A DNA stretch of 13,178 bases from Candidatus Omnitrophota bacterium (GCA_023247935.1 JAHFFM010000039.1:1-13178), one strand, 5' to 3'; numbered from the stretch's first letter, positions 7,589 through 13,178 are shown. The notes: generated by a model not told the origin, from the letters alone. Program-made: numbers and translations.

Positions 7589-8347
7589 TTAATTAAGCAA
7601 ATTTAAGAGCTGTTTAGCTTTATTCTGGACTACGTCGCTTCCGTCGCCAACCAGCCCAAGTCCATCAGATAAAGCCTTGATTCCGCCCTCTTTAAAGGCA
7701 TCCAAATCCAACTGAGCCAGCTTGGATAAGGTGGTTCTGGTCAAGGCCTCAAACATCAGTAAACTGACCACAGAGGCGGGATTATCAATATTATTGTATT
7801 TACGGTCCTGAATATTGATGTCAAAAACCTGAGTTACGGGCTCGGAGCCGCCAGTGCTATAGTCCTTGTACACAACACGTCCAATGCTCAAGGAAAGCGT
7901 ATCAATCATCAACTTGGGGGGCTTTTGACCAGAAGCTGGTTTAGCCTTTTCTTTGGCCTGCTTTTTCTGTGTATCCGTCGGTTTCACCGCGTCTACGTTT
8001 AAATGCCCCTCTTTATTGCGGATAACCGTAAGCTCTTTTAATTCAAGGCGCACTTCCTTAAAGTGTGCCCTTCCTTTAAAAAGCTCTCCTGGTTCAAAAT
8101 CGATGAAAATTTTGGGAATATCCACCATTCGCCTATCCGAAAATCCGGAGGGATTGTCGATGGTCAAATTTTTGATTTGAATCGAAGCCTTTAAAAAGCT
8201 TAAGTTCACGCCGCCTATTTTCACCGGCACATGCGTGGCCTGTGAAATAGCCGAAGAAATGGCTGTGCTTGCAATGCCATTCTTAACGATGCCTAGCACA
8301 AATAAAGCTGCAATAACAATCAGTAAAATCTGAACCGGTTTTTTCAT
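7589..8347 (-). CDS. AsmA-like membrane-anchored envelope protein
   Basis: The 252-residue protein has one N-terminal membrane anchor (about 5-22, following MKKP). It then has an AsmA-family N-terminal region: SQATHVPVKIGGVNLSFL (35-52), IQIKNLTIDNPSGFS (57-70), VDIPKIFIDFEPGELF (75-90) and FKEVRLELKELTVIRN (96-111). A lysine-rich linker (123-146) separates it from a second beta segment (about 147-182) and a helical tail (190-252). AsmA-like proteins (AsmA, TamB, YhdP group) span the periplasm and are linked to lipid traffic to the outer membrane. This one is far shorter than those, so a bridging role is doubtful and only the domain resemblance is claimed. AAGGGAG (8354-8360) gives a good binding site overlapping the receiver gene stop, implying coupling. 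It is the last gene before the terminator. It implies a two-membrane cell. Confidence 0.72.
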   Translation of the reverse strand: MKKPVQILLIVIAALFVLGIVKNGIASTAISSAISQATHVPVKIGGVNLSFLKASIQIKNLTIDNPSGFSDRRMVDIPKIFIDFEPGELFKGRAHFKEVRLELKELTVIRNKEGHLNVDAVKPTDTQKKQAKEKAKPASGQKPPKLMIDTLSLSIGRVVYKDYSTGGSEPVTQVFDINIQDRKYNNIDNPASVVSLLMFEALTRTTLSKLAQLDLDAFKEGGIKALSDGLGLVGDGSDVVQNKAKQLLNLLN

Positions 8348-8358
8348 AACTTTCTCCC

Positions 8359-8730
8359 TTACGAGTGATTAAGCGCTTCTTCGACTTTTTTTCTCAATTT
8401 ATCCAGAGACAGGCCGCCTTTTTCAAAAAAACCAAAATACCCCAGCCCTTTGAACTTCTCTTCCACTTCCTCCTGTATATAACCCGTGACAACGATCACG
8501 CGCACTAACGGATTCATGGATTGAAGGATAGGTAAAAATTTTTCACCGGTCACCATCGGCATGCTGAAATCTAAAAGCACTACATCCGGTTTCAGGCTGC
8601 GAAATAAATTGATCGCGTCCTCAAAATTTAATGCTGATCTGACATCATACCCAACCATTTTGAAATACTCAACCACCAGATTTGTAAAATTAGGCTCATC
8701 GTCAATTACCAGCAGCTTTTTATCTTTCAT
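8359..8730 (-). CDS. CheY-like single-domain response regulator
   Basis: This 123-residue protein is a bare receiver domain with no output domain. Phosphorylation-site residues are complete: acidic pair D10-D11 (LLVIDDEP), phospho-acceptor D54 (VVLLDFSMPMVTG), switch T82 (VIVVTGY) and conserved K104 (FFEKGG). Such proteins act by binding partners or passing on phosphate, as in CheY or Spo0F. No histidine kinase is in the window, so its input is unknown. It is the third gene of the HTH2 operon, 9 bases after the transporter stop and 11 before the AsmA-like gene. A possible AGGGTAG binding site overlaps the transporter's end. The operon context suggests a link to metal or envelope stress, which is inference. 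Confidence 0.9.
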   Translation of the reverse strand: MKDKKLLVIDDEPNFTNLVVEYFKMVGYDVRSALNFEDAINLFRSLKPDVVLLDFSMPMVTGEKFLPILQSMNPLVRVIVVTGYIQEEVEEKFKGLGYFGFFEKGGLSLDKLRKKVEEALNHS

Positions 8731-8739
8731 TCAAATCAT

Positions 8740-9660
8740 CTACCCTATTTTTTGGTCTGTGTGATCATAATTCGTGGGTTCAATGTGCACCACCACGTCA
8801 AAAACACCTTCTATCCCTTCCTTAATATCACATTCTATCTGATTTGCCAACCGATGAGACTCTTCTACGGACATTCTGGGGTCCACAAGCACATGCAAAT
8901 CCACGTAAATCGCGTGCATTTTGCCTCGAGTTCTTATTTCGTGGCAATCTTCAATGCCTTTGATTTTTTTGACAATGCCCGAGACTTGGGCGGGGTCCAG
9001 CACGGCTTTATCCGTTAGGATATTCGAGCTGTCTTTTAAAATATGCAGCCCGACGAGGCCAATAACGCCTCCGATAACCAGAGAAAAAAGCGGATCTAAA
9101 ATCCAAAGGTTCATGCGAAGCCCGATAAGGGCCGCAAACACACCCAGAGAGATAAACACATCCGTCAAGGTATGCCACGAATCACTCCACAGAAGCTCGC
9201 TATGGCACTTTTTGGCGACTGTCCGTTCGTATCCAACCACGATCAAATTAACCACCAGAGTCAGCGTCATGACCGCAAAACTGGCTAAACTGACTTCTGG
9301 AAAACGGGGATGGCTAAACCCTAAAATAGCCCTTTGAATAATGCCGAACGACACCAAAAGCAACATGGCTCCGATAGCAATCGAAGCCATGGTTTCAAAC
9401 TTTTGATGACCATAAGGATGTTCTTTGTCCGCCGGGTGGGCAGCAAGAGTGATACCGATAAGACCTATGATGTTGGAAGTTCCGTCGGATAAGGAGTGAA
9501 AACCATCCGCCATGATTACCGTGGTGTTGGTGATCCATCCAAAAACAATCTTGATGGATGCAACCGCGAGATTAAGCGCGAGAGTAACCCAGAGAGCAAA
9601 CGCAATCCGCCGGGCCCTCTCCTTTGAAGTCAGAATAGACTCCTGAGAAGCACCCCTCAT
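8740..9660 (-). CDS. Cation diffusion facilitator (FieF/YiiP-type) metal efflux transporter
   Basis: This is a 306-residue proton-coupled divalent metal exporter of the CDF family. Six TM segments span about 18-210: 18-41, 45-68, 91-110, 125-145, 162-182 and 186-207. The TM2 metal site is ADGFHSLSD with H55 and D59; the TM5 site is SDSWHTLTD with H163 and D167. This His-Asp/His-Asp pattern is typical of zinc-type carriers, whereas Mn carriers tend to have Asp at both. HPADKEHPYGHQKFE (75-89) is the family loop. The cytoplasmic dimer domain (about 213-306) has H240, H256, H269 and H292, at places where YiiP binds zinc. I start at 9660, ten bases after the HTH stop; a longer frame to 9765 would overlap the HTH gene by 95 bases and add a basic non-family tail. 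No clear Shine-Dalgarno is seen, so coupling is likely. Zn is the best guess for substrate; Fe, Co or Cd are possible. Confidence 0.9.
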   Translation of the reverse strand: MRGASQESILTSKERARRIAFALWVTLALNLAVASIKIVFGWITNTTVIMADGFHSLSDGTSNIIGLIGITLAAHPADKEHPYGHQKFETMASIAIGAMLLLVSFGIIQRAILGFSHPRFPEVSLASFAVMTLTLVVNLIVVGYERTVAKKCHSELLWSDSWHTLTDVFISLGVFAALIGLRMNLWILDPLFSLVIGGVIGLVGLHILKDSSNILTDKAVLDPAQVSGIVKKIKGIEDCHEIRTRGKMHAIYVDLHVLVDPRMSVEESHRLANQIECDIKEGIEGVFDVVVHIEPTNYDHTDQKIG

Positions 9661-9670
9661 AAAAAATGGC

Positions 9671-9904
9671 TTATTTTTTCTTGATTTCTTGAACGCCGGT
9701 TTTTTCGACTTCTCGAAGCAGGTAATTATCCAAAACTTCTTTTTTGGTGCGCCATTGGCCACCAACTTTAAAACCTGGGAGTTTTTTTTCTTTCAGGAGA
9801 CGGTAAACCGTCATCGAATGAACCCCTAGATACTTTGCCACCTCTTTCAACGTCATAATCTGTGTGCGCTGTGGCTTCTTGTCCCTGTCTTTATCTTCTG
9901 GCAT
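9671..9904 (-). CDS. Small excisionase/BldC-type helix-turn-helix DNA-binding protein (copy 2)
   Basis: This 77-residue paralogue of the HTH protein at 7202-7423 has 39 of 56 core residues identical by my count, from RTQIMT onward. A charged N-terminus (1-13) leads into the HTH MTLKEVAKYLGVHSMTVYRL (17-36), wing LPGFKVGGQWRTKK (42-55), and a helix with a lysine-rich tail absent from copy 1. The main difference within the motif is WLKKGI against LLKEKK just after the recognition helix. The start at 9904 is set by GAGG (9913-9916), eight bases upstream. The in-frame ATG at 9967 lies among the promoter elements. It heads the CDF-receiver-AsmA operon, so autoregulation or control of metal efflux is possible. 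No phage genes lie nearby. Confidence 0.82.
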   Translation of the reverse strand: MPEDKDRDKKPQRTQIMTLKEVAKYLGVHSMTVYRLLKEKKLPGFKVGGQWRTKKEVLDNYLLREVEKTGVQEIKKK

Positions 9905-9912
9905 GTATTTAA

Positions 9913-9916
9913 CCTC
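9913..9916 (-). promoter_or_regulatory. Ribosome binding site of HTH gene copy 2
   Basis: GAGG on the minus strand (within AAAGAGGTT), eight bases before the ATG at 9904, supports the short form of the protein. Confidence 0.65.
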
Positions 9917-9931
9917 TTTCCTTTTCTTATG

Positions 9932-9951
9932 CACGGCTTGATCAAACCGTG
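9932..9951. promoter_or_regulatory. 20-bp palindrome in the leader of the HTH2 operon (operator or mRNA hairpin)
   Basis: CACGGCTTGATCAAACCGTG is a palindrome with one mismatched position pair. In the minus-strand mRNA that pair is a G-U wobble, so an 8-bp stem with a GAUC loop can form. It lies between the predicted transcription starts and the ribosome binding site, a classic place for a repressor operator or a leader structure. No similar palindrome precedes the copy 1 HTH gene. Confidence 0.55.
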
Positions 9952-9967
9952 TTCCAGTAACTGTCAT

Positions 9968-9973
9968 ATTCTA
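9968..9973 (-). promoter_or_regulatory. Alternative extended -10 element for the HTH2 operon
   Basis: On the minus strand TGG is followed by TAGAAT, an extended -10 with five of six consensus bases and no good -35. Transcription would start near 9961, leaving a leader of about 57 bases that includes the 20-bp palindrome. Confidence 0.35.
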
Positions 9974-9981
9974 CCATAACC

Positions 9982-10010
9982 TTTATAATATTTAAACTAA
10001 TTTTTAACAA
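9982..10010 (-). promoter_or_regulatory. Predicted promoter of the HTH2-CDF-receiver-AsmA operon
   Basis: The minus strand has a -35 TTGTTA (10005-10010, four of six) and a -10 TATAAA (9982-9987, five of six) with a 17-bp spacer. The layout matches the copy 1 promoter: same spacer length, AT-rich spacer, and GATAAATTT 13 bp upstream of the -35. A start near 9975 gives a leader of about 70 bases. Confidence 0.55.
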
Positions 10011-10020
10011 TACTTATAAA

Positions 10021-10032
10021 GATAAATTTATC
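10021..10032. repeat. Perfect 12-bp palindrome upstream of the HTH2 promoter
   Basis: GATAAATTTATC reads the same on both strands. It lies 10 bases upstream of the predicted -35. Half of it (AAATTTATC) recurs at the same relative place before the copy 1 promoter at 7490-7498. It could be a regulator site or an AT-rich UP element. Confidence 0.4.
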
Positions 10033-10076
10033 GCCTTTTTTGAAGTTATTTTGAACTAAAAGAGGGCCTTTTTTGA
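10033..10076. repeat. Pair of 11-bp direct repeats, 33 bp apart
   Basis: GCCTTTTTTGA occurs at 10033-10043 and again at 10066-10076. The offset is 33 bp, close to three helical turns. The pair lies between the nucleotidyltransferase gene end and the HTH2 promoter. The rest of this gap shows no convincing terminator for the upstream gene. Confidence 0.4.
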
Positions 10077-10095
10077 TTATAATTCAGCTAAGCAG

Positions 10096-11415
10096 CTAAT
10101 TTTTCTGAAACATTTCAGCCACCCAGCTCTCCGCTTCTTGAATGGAGCTGATTTTTCCATCAAGTTGGGCTTCTTCGAGAGATCTCAGGATTTTTCCAAT
10201 AAGAGGCCCTTGCTGATACCCCATGGCTAAAAGTTTGGCGCCGGTCATGAACGGTATCGGACGAATCTCTTCCTTGCTAAGCTCTCTGATTTTCTTACGC
10301 AGGAAGCGCCAATTGGAAAGATCGCCATGGCTGGCCAGACAATCAATACGATGATGCTCAAGTTCGGTTTCAAATGTTTCACGCTGCATCATTTTTTTGA
10401 GCGTGCTCTGACGCATTTGCTTAACGTCTTTAAAGCGCATATGCCCTTCGACGCAGGCCACAATTTTACCTTTTAAGTCATTCGAAAAGCGCAAGCGGGT
10501 CAAAATTTCTTCGGCCATTTTGGCGCCCACCACTTCATGGCCGTTAAAACGGATACGGTCCGCGCGCCGGAAAGTAGCTGGCTTGCCAACATCATGCAAA
10601 AGAGCTGAAAACGCGAGTTCGGCCGTAGGATTTTTCAAATGCTTCAGCAAAAGCTTGGTGTGCTTGAATACGTCCCCCTCAGGATGATAGGCCTTCGGCT
10701 GCTGAACCCCCTTCATCTTTTCGATCTCTGGCAGCACGTATCTCAAAAGACCTGATTTATCCAAAAGCGATAAAGCCAGCTCTGGAACCGGACCGGTCAG
10801 CATTTTGACCAGCTCGTCTCGGACTCTCTCATGGCTGACCGCATGAATTTCCGGGGCAAATTTCTTAATAGCGGCAAAAGTCTTGGCTTCGATTTTAAAA
10901 CCTAAAACGCTGGCGAATCGCACGGCTCGCAGCATCCGGAGCTTGTCTTCTAAAAATCGACGCTTTGGTTCTCCAATAGCGCGAATCAGCTTGCGTTTAA
11001 TGTCTTTCTGGCCATTTACCCAATCCAAAACCTTTTTATCCACAGGGTCATAAAAAAGACCGTTTGCCGTAAAATCCCGGCGAACTGCATCCTCCTTGGC
11101 ATCCGTAAATTTAACGGCCGTAGGGTGGCGGCCATCCACATAACCTTTATCCGTGCGAAAGGTGGCCACCTCGAATGTCAAACCATCGCGCACAACCAGA
11201 ATAACGCCAAATTGGGCCCCAACCGGAACTGTTTTCGGAAAAATCTTTTGCACATGGTCAGGGGTGGCATTGGTGGCAATGTCAAAATCTTTGGGTTTTT
11301 TCTTTAAAAGAATGTCGCGGACGCATCCACCGACAAAATAGGCTTCATAACCGCGGGAGCGGAGAGTTTGCAATATTTCCAGCGCATGAATTTGTTTAGA
11401 TGAATTGTCTGGCAT
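10096..11415 (-). CDS. Class II CCA tRNA nucleotidyltransferase / poly(A) polymerase family protein
   Basis: The 439-residue enzyme adds nucleotides to RNA 3' ends. The head domain has YFVGGCVRD (26-34), catalytic DFDIAT (43-48; D43 and D45), FEVATFRTD (81-89) and the third carboxylate region RRDFTANGLFYDP (112-124; D114). The neck has RRFLEDKLRMLRAVRFA (152-168) with the EDxxR nucleotide-recognition motif (E156, D157, R160). An HD hydrolase-like domain follows: HPEGDVFKHT (244-253), ALLHDVGKP (271-279) with H274 and D275, and NGHE (291-294). It ends with a typical tail, GPLIGKILRSLEEAQLDGKI (403-422). I see no poly(A)-polymerase signature, so CCA end maturation or repair of tRNA is the better guess. 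An A-only or CC-only enzyme, or PcnB, cannot be excluded. No Shine-Dalgarno precedes the ATG, and a palindromic repeat ends six bases upstream. The gene appears to be transcribed alone. Confidence 0.85.
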   Translation of the reverse strand: MPDNSSKQIHALEILQTLRSRGYEAYFVGGCVRDILLKKKPKDFDIATNATPDHVQKIFPKTVPVGAQFGVILVVRDGLTFEVATFRTDKGYVDGRHPTAVKFTDAKEDAVRRDFTANGLFYDPVDKKVLDWVNGQKDIKRKLIRAIGEPKRRFLEDKLRMLRAVRFASVLGFKIEAKTFAAIKKFAPEIHAVSHERVRDELVKMLTGPVPELALSLLDKSGLLRYVLPEIEKMKGVQQPKAYHPEGDVFKHTKLLLKHLKNPTAELAFSALLHDVGKPATFRRADRIRFNGHEVVGAKMAEEILTRLRFSNDLKGKIVACVEGHMRFKDVKQMRQSTLKKMMQRETFETELEHHRIDCLASHGDLSNWRFLRKKIRELSKEEIRPIPFMTGAKLLAMGYQQGPLIGKILRSLEEAQLDGKISSIQEAESWVAEMFQKN

Positions 11416-11421
11416 AAAAGG

Positions 11422-11451
11422 TGTAGGGGCGACCCACAGGCCGCCCCTACA
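11422..11451. repeat. Dispersed-type palindromic repeat (GTAGGGGCG family)
   Basis: TGTAGGGGCG (11422-11431) pairs perfectly with CGCCCCTACA (11442-11451). Inside is an A-C mismatch, two more pairs and a CACA loop. It is GC-rich within AT-rich surroundings. Short palindromes beginning GTAGGGGCG are common intergenic repeats in many bacterial genomes, which is recollection and not a search result. It sits six bases upstream of the nucleotidyltransferase start codon. Confidence 0.7.
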
Positions 11452-11470
11452 AAATCACATTCCCAACATC

Positions 11471-11501
11471 AAAAAAGCTGATAATTAATTCAGCGTTTTT
11501 T
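11471..11501 (-). terminator. Intrinsic terminator of the kinase-peroxiredoxin operon
   Basis: On the minus strand GCTGA (11490-11494 on plus) and TCAGC (11477-11481) form a five-bp stem with an eight-base loop. T6 follows (11471-11476) and A6 precedes it, which can lengthen the stem past a single bulged base. It overlaps the last codons and stop of the peroxiredoxin gene. The A-tract/T-tract symmetry would allow either direction. Confidence 0.6.
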
Positions 11502-12027
11502 CGCCGGGTTTCCAGCCGCAGCCGGTAAGCTTACCCGTTTGAAGCGCCTGCAAGGTACGAACAGTTTCTTCCACGCTTCTTCCTACCGGAAGATCATTGA
11601 CCATGGCCGACTTTAAAACACCTGACGGGTCCACGATAAACGTTCCACGAAGAGCGATTCCCTTGTCCTCCAAAAGCACGTTGAATGTTTTTGAGACTTT
11701 ATGATTCGTGTCTCCAAGTATCGGGAATTGAACCTTGCCAAGACCGGATTCCACCCAAGCCTTATGGGAATAAACGCTATCCGTACTGGCGGCAATGACT
11801 TCCGCGTTTAATTTTTTGAATTCTTGATAATTCTTGTTAAAACCCTGGATTTCTGTGGGGCAAACGAATGTGAAATCAAGGGGATAAAAAAACAACACAA
11901 GCCACTTGCCTTTATAATCCGAAAGCTTAACTTCTTTAAATGTGCCATCCGCCAAAAGCGCCTGAGCCGCAACATCCGGGACCTTTTGACCTACTTGCAA
12001 TGCATCTACTGTTTCCGCCGCCGACAT
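11485..12027 (-). CDS. Typical 2-Cys peroxiredoxin (AhpC/TSA family)
   Basis: This 180-residue cytoplasmic thiol peroxidase reduces hydrogen peroxide and organic peroxides. The peroxidatic cysteine is C56 in FYPLDFTFVCPTE (47-59), with active-site T53 and R127 (LRGTF). The resolving cysteine is C170 in LTGCGWKPGEKTL (167-179), placing it with typical 2-Cys (Prx1/AhpC) enzymes that work as dimers or decamers. An SGLG segment (94-97) resembles the GGLG loop, but the C-terminus stops short of the YF helix, so it should resist overoxidation; that is inference. The start at 12027 is set by a perfect AAGGAGG six bases upstream. A longer frame to 12045 would overlap the kinase stop. It follows the sugar kinase gene by 14 bases. 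The reductant (AhpF-like or thioredoxin) is not in the window. Confidence 0.93.
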   Translation of the reverse strand: MSAAETVDALQVGQKVPDVAAQALLADGTFKEVKLSDYKGKWLVLFFYPLDFTFVCPTEIQGFNKNYQEFKKLNAEVIAASTDSVYSHKAWVESGLGKVQFPILGDTNHKVSKTFNVLLEDKGIALRGTFIVDPSGVLKSAMVNDLPVGRSVEETVRTLQALQTGKLTGCGWKPGEKTLN

Positions 12028-12033
12028 GCCAAA

Positions 12034-12040
12034 CCTCCTT
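12034..12040 (-). promoter_or_regulatory. Ribosome binding site of the peroxiredoxin gene
   Basis: AAGGAGG on the minus strand with a six-base spacer to the ATG at 12027. This near-ideal site fixes the start and suggests strong translation. Confidence 0.85.
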
Positions 12041-12041
12041 G

Positions 12042-13025
12042 TCATTCAAATCGTTTAAAATCGAGTTTTTCATTGTATCTCCCCTTGCTGGGCGCGTCAA
12101 GATAGACGATTTTTAGGCGCTTCAGAATCCCGGACATATCTTCTTTCTGGCAAAGTCTGGGCGCCTGCCGCATCACGGCCGAAGTGCTGGCGGCAATGCC
12201 ATTCTTAGCCGCTTCTTCAAAGGAAAGCCCTGTTTCCAAACCAAACACCATGCCGCCAATCAAGGAATCACCAGCGCCCAAATAATTCTTCACAACCACA
12301 TGAGGCGAATGGATGTAAAAAGATCTATCCGCGGTCACAAAAATGGCTCCCCTGGCCGCTAAAGAAACAATGACCAACCGAATCCCCTGCTGAACAATTT
12401 TAGACGCTTCCTGGTGATATTCTTTAATTGTGCTTAATTTCTTTCCGCAAAGACGCCGCATCTCAAATTCATTGGGTTTAATCATAAAAGGCTTCGCTTC
12501 GAGGCCCAACCGCAGAGCCCTATCATCGGCGTCCAACACGCAAGGAATTCCATTTTTCTGGAGAACCCCTATCAAGTCGCGATAGGACGATTCGGGCAAT
12601 CCCTGAGGCAAACTTCCCCCAAAAACCCAAAAAGAGGGTTTTGGTTTGGAAGCCAGAAGAAGCTTAACAAATCGCTCAAGATGAAATGAGGAAACCTTTG
12701 GCCCGGGCGCGCTGATACGGGTATGGGTTTTGTCTTTCAAATCCGTCAAAATCGTGTTCATACGGGTTTTTCCGTGAATCTGGATGGCATGAATGGGAAA
12801 ATCCAGAGGCTTGGCTAATTCCTTTAACAGGTCGCCGGTCAAACCCCCAAGCAAAGCGTAAGCCCGTGTTTTTCCGCCAAGCTCTCGTACGACTTTAGAA
12901 ACATTAATCCCCTTTCCTCCAGCCGTTTCATTAACTCCTTTGGCTCGATTGGCATCATCTTTCACAAGGCCGTCAAGCAGCCAACGCTGATCAATGGAGG
13001 GGTTTAATGTGATAGTGCCGATCAT
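12042..13025 (-). CDS. PfkB-family sugar-phosphate kinase (1-phosphofructokinase/LacC type)
   Basis: This 327-residue ribokinase-fold enzyme is most like 1-phosphofructokinase (FruK) and tagatose-6-phosphate kinase (LacC). Evidence includes the opening TITLNPSID (4-12), AGGKGINVSKVVRELGG (35-51), FGGSLPQGLP (135-144), VLDADDRAL (163-171), MIKPNEFE (181-188), and the ATP/catalytic signature NYLGAGDSLIGGMVFGL (247-263) with catalytic base D253. It would phosphorylate fructose-1-P, tagatose-6-P or fructose-6-P with ATP in sugar breakdown. No PTS gene is present to tell which. FruK-like proteins are about 310 residues; the extra basic C-terminal tail (310-327) is not recognisable. GAGG lies a few bases before the start. 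It is the first gene of a two-gene operon with the peroxiredoxin. A promoter is proposed at 13049-13077. Confidence 0.87.
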   Translation of the reverse strand: MIGTITLNPSIDQRWLLDGLVKDDANRAKGVNETAGGKGINVSKVVRELGGKTRAYALLGGLTGDLLKELAKPLDFPIHAIQIHGKTRMNTILTDLKDKTHTRISAPGPKVSSFHLERFVKLLLASKPKPSFWVFGGSLPQGLPESSYRDLIGVLQKNGIPCVLDADDRALRLGLEAKPFMIKPNEFEMRRLCGKKLSTIKEYHQEASKIVQQGIRLVIVSLAARGAIFVTADRSFYIHSPHVVVKNYLGAGDSLIGGMVFGLETGLSFEEAAKNGIAASTSAVMRQAPRLCQKEDMSGILKRLKIVYLDAPSKGRYNEKLDFKRFE

Positions 13026-13048
13026 ATCAGCCTCTGTCGACCTTCGTA

Positions 13049-13077
13049 AAAATAATGAGCCAAACGGGTCCTGTCAC
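13049..13077 (-). promoter_or_regulatory. Possible promoter of the kinase-peroxiredoxin operon
   Basis: On the minus strand GTGACA (13072-13077, five of six to the -35 consensus) and TATTTT (13049-13054, four of six to the -10) are 17 bp apart. A start near 13042 gives a short leader with the binding site. The -35 touches the left arm of the large inverted repeat. Moderate match only. Confidence 0.35.
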
Positions 13078-13177
13078 ATGAAACCTATTTTATTTATCCA
13101 AAAACGCTATCAGGACCTCAAAAAAAATCGGGTTGCGATGTGCTGTCCTTTTTGGATAAATAAAGATAGATTTCATG
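13077..13177. repeat. Long inverted repeat with 28/29-bp arms at the right edge
   Basis: The left arm (13077-13104) and the right arm (13149-13177) are reverse complements except for one mismatch and one single-base insertion. They share the 16-bp core TTTATTTATCCAAAAA and an outer CATGAAA. The 44-bp centre carries no evident gene. It could be a small MITE-like element, a paired operator for divergent promoters or a long hairpin. The arm may extend beyond the window. Confidence 0.75.
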
Positions 13178-13178
13178 C

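Noticed and set aside
9661..9765. Longer start (9765) for the CDF transporter
   Set aside because: It would overlap the HTH gene by 95 bases and add a lysine-rich tail that the family lacks.
7202..9904. Reading the two excisionase-like HTH genes as a prophage or integrative element
   Set aside because: No integrase, att repeats, structural phage genes or tRNA are nearby, and the neighbours are host-type genes.
9905..9967. Longer start (ATG at 9967) for HTH copy 2
   Set aside because: It adjoins the -10 element with no Shine-Dalgarno and would put the palindrome in coding sequence; the ATG at 9904 has GAGG and matches the paralogue's length.
10076..10081. TATAAT on the minus strand just after the nucleotidyltransferase stop
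   Set aside because: There is no -35 at a fitting distance and better promoter candidates lie closer to the HTH2 gene.

Overview
The window looks like ordinary chromosome of a Gram-negative bacterium with a respiratory chain. It carries complex I membrane subunits, an AsmA-type envelope protein and a secreted beta-propeller protein. The gene mix (an HD-domain tRNA nucleotidyltransferase, a YacP/Rae1-like NYN protein, and very small excisionase-type HTH proteins at operon heads) and a widespread GTAGGGGCG-type palindromic repeat would suit an uncultivated anaerobe-like lineage such as Omnitrophota, Elusimicrobiota or a relative. That placement is a guess from gene style, not a demonstrated one. 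No rRNA, tRNA, CRISPR, transposase or phage gene is visible.

Layout. (1) 1-4617, plus strand: the 3' part of a nuo operon, nuoL (5' end cut off by the window), nuoM and nuoN, joined by TAATG stop/start overlaps. (2) 4594-7477, minus strand: a four-gene operon with a perfect-consensus sigma70-type promoter (TTGACA, 17 bp, TATAAT). In transcription order it holds a 73-residue HTH protein, a NYN-domain RNase-like protein, an RlmI-like 23S rRNA methyltransferase and an exported six-bladed propeller protein. The last gene converges on and overlaps nuoN by 24 bp. (3) 7515-10032, minus strand: a second four-gene operon, also headed by a small HTH protein (39 of 56 core residues identical to the first), then a CDF metal-efflux transporter, a CheY-like single-domain receiver and an AsmA-like anchored protein. 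It ends in a clear intrinsic terminator. (4) 10096-11415, minus: a class II CCA-adding/poly(A) polymerase family enzyme whose start codon abuts a GTAGGGGCG palindrome. (5) 11471-13077, minus: a PfkB-family sugar-phosphate kinase followed by a typical 2-Cys peroxiredoxin, closed by a terminator. (6) 13077-13177: a striking inverted repeat of 28/29 bp arms at the right edge.

Functionally, nuoLMN encode the three antiporter-like proton-pumping subunits. Operon 2 pairs two genes whose families act on the ribosome. Operon 3 links metal efflux, a signalling receiver and an envelope protein. The observations most worth a second look are the missing TM7 lysine in NuoM, the twin HTH-headed operons with similarly built promoters, a 20-bp palindrome in one leader, and the long inverted repeat at the right end. 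I did not find a convincing wholly new system. Most genes are recognisable housekeeping families.
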